The position numbers were made by a program, and so were the translations under genes. A model generated the notes under the pieces. The model made no database searches, was not told the origin of the DNA, and worked only from the letters and a program-made list of their open reading frames with translations. 18,094 nucleotides of DNA from Firmicutes bacterium UBA4049. GTDB lineage: Bacteria > Bacillota > Desulfotomaculia > Desulfotomaculales > Nap2-2B. This document shows, piece by piece, positions 14,869-18,094 of the stretch (position 1 is its first letter; each line of letters begins with the position of its first letter). The stretch lies in NCBI GenBank assembly GCA_002382755.1, contig DFZT01000072.1:1-18094 (forward strand), read 5' to 3'.

Positions 14869-16116
14869 AGCGTGCGCGGACGATTGCGAATTTGGCTTGA
14901 TATGCGCAATGGAAAGAATGGCTATCAGGTAAAAAAACGCCCCGGCGATAAAAGCCAAACAATAACTGCGGGTCTGGTCAAATATCCAGCCACCCAGTAC
15001 CGAACCTATAAAGCCACCCGTTCCGAAAGCTATGGCAATAAGGCCGAGGATCTTTCCCAAAGAATTTGTGCCGAATACTTCCCCGGCCAGTCCGGGCAGG
15101 GCCATGGCCTTGCCTCCGTATCCGAGCGAGTAGAAAATTACAAATATATAAAGCATCAATAGATTCTTAACTAAAGTGAGGTATAAAAAGGCGACGAGGC
15201 AAAGGCCGCAGGAAATGATGAGGCCTTGTTTGTATCCGATCCTTTCACAGAGATATCCGGCCTGAAACCTTCCCACAGCGCTGATGACCCCGACCAGGCC
15301 CAGCGCGCCGGCGGCGGCCAGTTTGGGGATGCCCATGTCCTCCGCGTTGGCTACAAAATGAGTATACATGATGATCAGAGAAATGCAGGTGAAAAACTGG
15401 TTGGCAAAACAGCCTAAAAAACACTTATTAATAATTAAACTTTTAAAGGTCCAGACATCGTTTAACTTTTGATCAATATTAAGATTGGCTGTCTTTATTT
15501 TTTCGGCGCCGTACGGCAAAAGGCCTTTTTCCTCCGGGTTTCCGACCATAAAAAAACTGGCCAGGATCATGATAGAAAAGAGAAAAGCCCCTTCGGCAAA
15601 AAAACCCACCCTCCAACCGTAGCGGGGAATGAGCCAGCCGACCAGCATGGAAATTACGAAACTGCCGATGCTTATGCCGCACATGCTTATTCCAAGCGCT
15701 ACGGATCTCTTTTCAATAAACCACCTCTGGACGACAGAGGAGGGTACGCAGTAACAACAGCTTGTGCCAAGGGCGGCGACAACCCCGAAGGACAGGTACA
15801 GGTCCCAAACGCTGCGGGCAAACCCGCTCAGGAAAAGGCCTCCTCCAAGCAGGATGGCGGAAACTATAATAAGCGGCCTTGGTTTGCAGCGATCGGTTAT
15901 TGTTCCCGCAAGAACGGCTGCCAGGCTGTAGACAAAATAATGGACCGAACTGATTGACGATGTCAGTGTCCTGCTCCAGTGGAACTCGGTGATCAATTCC
16001 TTGACATATATCCCATAGGTCAACTGAGCCGCGGCTGTCATACCGATTAAAACGCAGGCCGCAAGCACAAGCCAGCCGTAAAAAAACGCCGGTTTGTTTT
16101 GTTTATCGTCTGACAT
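14857..16116 (-). CDS. MFS transporter, oxalate/formate antiporter- or monocarboxylate-porter-like (copy 2)
   Basis: A 419-residue, twelve-helix carrier, clearly paralogous to copy 1 along its whole length: FYGWLVLAACVLIGMTAAAQ, PSSVVQRWFIEKRSVALG, NPEEKGLLPYGAEK, AEDMGIPKLAAAGALGLVG, YGGKAMALPGLAG and GSVLGGWIFDQTRSY. The loop 2-3 motif A is TITDRCKPRPL and the loop 8-9 copy YLCERIGYKQGL, both less basic than in copy 1. The C-terminal tail (PNSQSSAHAAVK) extends into sequence that borders the pseudogene remnant, so it may have been altered by the event that truncated that copy. ATG at 16116 with AAGGG at 16127-16123. It is the first gene of the minus-strand carrier group and divergent from the acyl-CoA dehydrogenase. 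Confidence 0.88.
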   Translation of the reverse strand: MSDDKQNKPAFFYGWLVLAACVLIGMTAAAQLTYGIYVKELITEFHWSRTLTSSISSVHYFVYSLAAVLAGTITDRCKPRPLIIVSAILLGGGLFLSGFARSVWDLYLSFGVVAALGTSCCYCVPSSVVQRWFIEKRSVALGISMCGISIGSFVISMLVGWLIPRYGWRVGFFAEGAFLFSIMILASFFMVGNPEEKGLLPYGAEKIKTANLNIDQKLNDVWTFKSLIINKCFLGCFANQFFTCISLIIMYTHFVANAEDMGIPKLAAAGALGLVGVISAVGRFQAGYLCERIGYKQGLIISCGLCLVAFLYLTLVKNLLMLYIFVIFYSLGYGGKAMALPGLAGEVFGTNSLGKILGLIAIAFGTGGFIGSVLGGWIFDQTRSYCLAFIAGAFFYLIAILSIAHIKPNSQSSAHAAVK

Positions 16117-16160
16117 ATCTGACCCTTTCGTTTTTTATTATATTTCTGTCAAGTTTGTCA

Positions 16161-16232
16161 TATTTCCTGCTTTTTATAAATAATGATTATGCCGTTTGGC
16201 GGACAAAATTTTTAAGAGCCCGGCAGGAAATA
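16161..16232. promoter_or_regulatory. Divergent intergenic region with a 10-bp inverted repeat
   Basis: TATTTCCTGC (16161-16170) is exactly mirrored by GCAGGAAATA (16223-16232), with 52 bases between. It lies in the 195-base gap (16117-16311) separating the MFS group from the divergent acyl-CoA dehydrogenase. It is placed where a shared regulator could bind both arms, but no regulator gene is adjacent. No clear sigma-A promoter could be fixed here by eye. Confidence 0.35.
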
Positions 16233-16311
16233 ACAGTACATGTGTCTAAAATATACATCTAATAAATAGAGTTTAGATTAACCAAGCATAATTAAGGAGG
16301 AGATTTCAGGT

Positions 16312-17469
16312 ATGGATTTTGATCTTACAGAGGACTTGCAAGATATCCGGAGACTTGCCCGCGATTTTGCCGAGACTGAGGTAAAGCCTACTGTCGATGC
16401 TGACGACAAGGCGCACCGCTTCCGCCCCGATCTGGTCAAAAAGATGGGCGAACTGGGCTTTTTCGGCTGCGCCGTTCCCGAAGAGTACGGTGGAAACGGC
16501 ATGGGTTTTGCGGCTTTAGCCATCCTGGCTGAAGAAACGGCCAGGGTGTGGAGTTCCTTAAGGCTGGCTTTTGCGGCAAATTTATTGGGACCTGCAATGA
16601 CCATCCTGCGTTACGGCAGCGAGGAATTAAAGAAGAAATACGTTCCGCCGCTGGTCAATGCGGATGTGTTCGGCTGTTTTGCCTTAACGGAGCCAAATGC
16701 CGGTTCCGACGTGGCCGCCATGAAAACCAAGGCCATTCTTGACGGAGATCACTATGTTTTAAACGGCAGCAAGATGTGGATCTCTTACTGCACCGTAGCT
16801 GACGTGGGGTTGGTTTACGCCTACACCGATCCTTCAAGACCGGTAAAGGGAATGTCAGCCTTTATCGTCGACATGAAGTCTGAAGGTATCACCAATGAGG
16901 CAATTACCGAAAAACTCGGCAACTGGGGCGGCCCGGTAGGCTCAATCACATTTGAAAACTGCAGGGTTCCGAAAGAAAACCTTCTGGGCAAGGAAGGCGA
17001 GGGTTTTGTTATCGCTATGAAACAGCTCGACGATACCCGCCTTGCTTCCATGGCCGGCGCCCTTGGCGTCGCCCAAGCATGCCTGGATGCGTCAATTGAG
17101 TACTGCAACCAGCGCGAGCAGTTCGGCCAGCTGATCGGCAAATACCAGATGATCCAGGATCAGATCGCCCAGATGGTGGTGGATATAAACGCCGCCCGCC
17201 TGATGGTATACAAGGTGGCTTTCCTGAAAGACAAGGGCCGGTCATGCACTCTGGAGACCTCCATGGCCAAGCTTTTTGCCGCTGAAACGGCTAACAAGTG
17301 CGCGGACTATGCAATGAAGATTTACAGCGCCTACGGATATTCCGAGGAGTACCCGGTGGCCAGGTTCTTCCGGGACGCCAAGTACTACCAGATAGTTGAA
17401 GGCACGAGCAACATTCAAAAGACAATCGTTGCCAACGACGCTCTGGGTTACAGAAAGGCCAACAAGTAG
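16312..17469 (+). CDS. Acyl-CoA dehydrogenase (glutaryl-CoA dehydrogenase-like)
   Basis: A 385-residue FAD enzyme that oxidises an acyl-CoA to the 2,3-enoyl-CoA, passing electrons to an electron-transfer flavoprotein. The N-terminal helical domain (about 1-120) has MGELGFFGCAVPEEYGG. The middle beta domain has signature ALTEPNAGSD (124-133) and KMWISYCTVAD. The C-terminal helical domain contains the FAD-binding QREQFGQLIGKYQMIQDQ and the catalytic base Glu363 in YYQIVEGTSNIQ. The position of the glutamate and the ARVWSSLRLAFAANLLG stretch recall glutaryl-CoA dehydrogenase-like enzymes, but chain-length specificity cannot be read with certainty. The start ATG has AAGGAGG at 16294-16300. It is monocistronic with a strong terminator. 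The divergent carriers suggest it acts on an imported acid. Confidence 0.92.
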   Translation: MDFDLTEDLQDIRRLARDFAETEVKPTVDADDKAHRFRPDLVKKMGELGFFGCAVPEEYGGNGMGFAALAILAEETARVWSSLRLAFAANLLGPAMTILRYGSEELKKKYVPPLVNADVFGCFALTEPNAGSDVAAMKTKAILDGDHYVLNGSKMWISYCTVADVGLVYAYTDPSRPVKGMSAFIVDMKSEGITNEAITEKLGNWGGPVGSITFENCRVPKENLLGKEGEGFVIAMKQLDDTRLASMAGALGVAQACLDASIEYCNQREQFGQLIGKYQMIQDQIAQMVVDINAARLMVYKVAFLKDKGRSCTLETSMAKLFAAETANKCADYAMKIYSAYGYSEEYPVARFFRDAKYYQIVEGTSNIQKTIVANDALGYRKANK

Positions 17470-17502
17470 TAAGTAAAAAAGGCCAATTAAATAAGAAAAG
17501 AT

Positions 17503-17533
17503 ATAAAAGAGGGGATTAGCGCCCCTCTTTTAT
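17503..17533 (+). terminator. Intrinsic terminator of the acyl-CoA dehydrogenase gene
   Basis: ATAAAAGAGGGG (17503-17514) pairs perfectly with CCCCTCTTTTAT (17522-17533) around the loop ATTAGCG, 34 bases after the stop codon, and is followed by T-rich sequence (ATTGTTTTGTTTG). Confidence 0.9.
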
Positions 17534-17601
17534 TATTGTTTTGTTTGTGATTTGCGGCACATTATCCTATTAAGTTGCATGCGCCTTTTAGAATTATGTA
17601 G

Positions 17602-17631
17602 TTGGGATGAGAATTCTTTTCATGCTACAAT
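17602..17631 (+). promoter_or_regulatory. Candidate promoter of the prepilin-like gene
   Basis: TTGGGA (17602-17607), an 18-base spacer that ends in an extended TG-C, and TACAAT (17626-17631). It lies in the gap 17534-17691, which otherwise shows nothing recognisable, about 60 bases before the prepilin ATG. Confidence 0.45.
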
Positions 17632-17691
17632 AATAAAAAACAGTGTTACATATTTCGACAATTTTTCTTGTTGAAACGAGATGTAAACTGG

Positions 17692-17930
17692 ATGAGATAT
17701 TTAAAAGTGAAATCTATTAATGATGAAATTTATAAAAACATAAAGAGCGTTTGTGGTTTTAGTCTTTTAGAAGCGCTGGTTGCCTTCGCAATACTTGCCG
17801 TGTTGCTCATTCCTCTGATTCGTCTTGTTCCTGACTATTATAAGATGTCCAACCGCTCGAATGACAGGTCTTTTTCGGTTGGCCTAGCTCAAGATAAGAT
17901 AGAAGAATTTAAAAGCAAAAAAATATTAAT
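17692..17930 (+). pseudogene. Type IV prepilin-like protein, N-terminal part (PilV/pseudopilin type), apparently interrupted
   Basis: From the ATG at 17692 the frame gives a 22-residue basic leader, then the prepilin peptidase site G22-F23 in CGFSLLEALVAFAILAV, with Glu27 at the conserved +5 position and a hydrophobic helix to about residue 46. It continues RLVPDYYKMSNRSNDRSFSV and GLAQDKIEEFKSKK, as in minor pilins and PilV-type pseudopilins. From about 17930 the sequence is better explained by an IS66-like transposase in another frame. The pilin frame stays open to the window end but loses family character. No clear Shine-Dalgarno is visible. The normal C-terminal half of a pilin is therefore missing here. 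A genuine fusion product cannot be excluded, since the frame has no stop before 18094. Confidence 0.7.
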
Positions 17931-18094
17931 CAACTTAGCGGTGACCCTTTTTCTGCTGAACATCCCGATTATTCATTCTATGGCAAGCTTGCGGCTCTCA
18001 TCGAGGGATTGGTCAGGACGCTTTGCTGGTCTCACTTCCGCCGGGATTTCGTCGATGCCGGTAAATCTATTAATGCCCTCAAAGCCTGGGCGGA
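17913..18094 (+). mobile_element. IS66-family-like transposase fragment (5' truncated; continues past window)
   Basis: In the frame through 17937 the translation reads SGDPFSAEHPDYSFYGKLAA, then LIEGLVRTLCWSHFRRDFVDA and GKSINALKAWA. The CWSHFRRDF core corresponds to the CWAHxRRxF motif between catalytic acidic residues of IS66 (TnpC) transposases, preceded by the usual DRYxxY-like segment, here PDYSFY. This motif lies deep inside the roughly 500-residue family protein, so the N-terminal portion is absent: the frame is closed by a TAA at 17910-17912. It is either an old remnant or one side of a rearrangement. The assignment is motif-based. Confidence 0.6.

Noticed and set aside
14501-14962. 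153-codon frame as an intact small membrane protein
   Set aside because: Comparison with the flanking carriers shows it is a frameshifted, internally deleted fragment, and its first 30 or so codons overlap copy 2 in another frame.
15469-15957. 162-codon open frame on the plus strand
   Set aside because: Antisense to the intact MFS copy 2; low-complexity hydrophilic translation mirrors membrane-helix codons on the other strand.
16141-16300. Sigma-54 type promoter upstream of the acyl-CoA dehydrogenase
   Set aside because: No GG-N10-GC pair with the right flanks could be found; GGC at 16198-16200 lacks a matching -12 element.

Overview
The window looks like chromosomal DNA of an anaerobic, spore-forming, low- to mid-GC Gram-positive bacterium, most likely a Pelotomaculum/Desulfotomaculum-type member of the Peptococcaceae (inference). 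The reasons are a YlmC/YmxH sporulation-type PRC-barrel protein, SepF, a 2-hydroxyacyl-CoA dehydratase-type activase, an acyl-CoA dehydrogenase beside carboxylate-type MFS carriers, purine-rich Shine-Dalgarno sequences, and frequent GTG/TTG starts. No rRNA, tRNA, CRISPR array or phage module was seen.

Layout. Positions 1-234 are the 3' end of an unrecognised gene. It is followed by a ylmC/ymxH-like gene (297-587) and, convergent to it, a small FmdB zinc-ribbon gene (870-643) with its own TTGACA promoter. An AT-rich leader (940-1321) precedes a phosphate-signalling operon, phoP-phoR-pstB-phoU (1322-4886), which lacks the usual pstS, pstC and pstA and ends in a two-tier hairpin terminator. A new extended -10 promoter then starts a tight operon: yggS, sepF, proC, yggT, a CoA-dehydratase-type activase and yggU (5031-8448). 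About 250 bp of pyrimidine-rich, internally repeated non-coding DNA follows. On the minus strand lie ileS (12074-9282) and a cysteine hydrolase (9263-8700). Divergently transcribed are a second FmdB gene and pyrF (12209-13236).

The right part is an accessory/catabolic region. Two intact paralogous MFS carriers on the minus strand flank the decayed remnant of a third copy (13229-16116). Divergent from them is an acyl-CoA dehydrogenase (16312-17469) with a strong terminator. The last 400 bp hold the start of a type IV prepilin-like gene that runs into an IS66-like transposase fragment in another frame.

How the genes fit together. PhoP/PhoR with PhoU and PstB would read and transmit phosphate status. 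The yggS-sepF-proC-yggT-yggU block, together with ylmC and ileS, is a rearranged version of the division-associated ylm/sepF/ileS neighbourhood of Firmicutes; divIVA and ylmH are missing and ileS is inverted. The carriers plus the acyl-CoA dehydrogenase suggest uptake and beta-oxidation-type dehydrogenation of a carboxylic acid, but the substrate cannot be read from the sequence.
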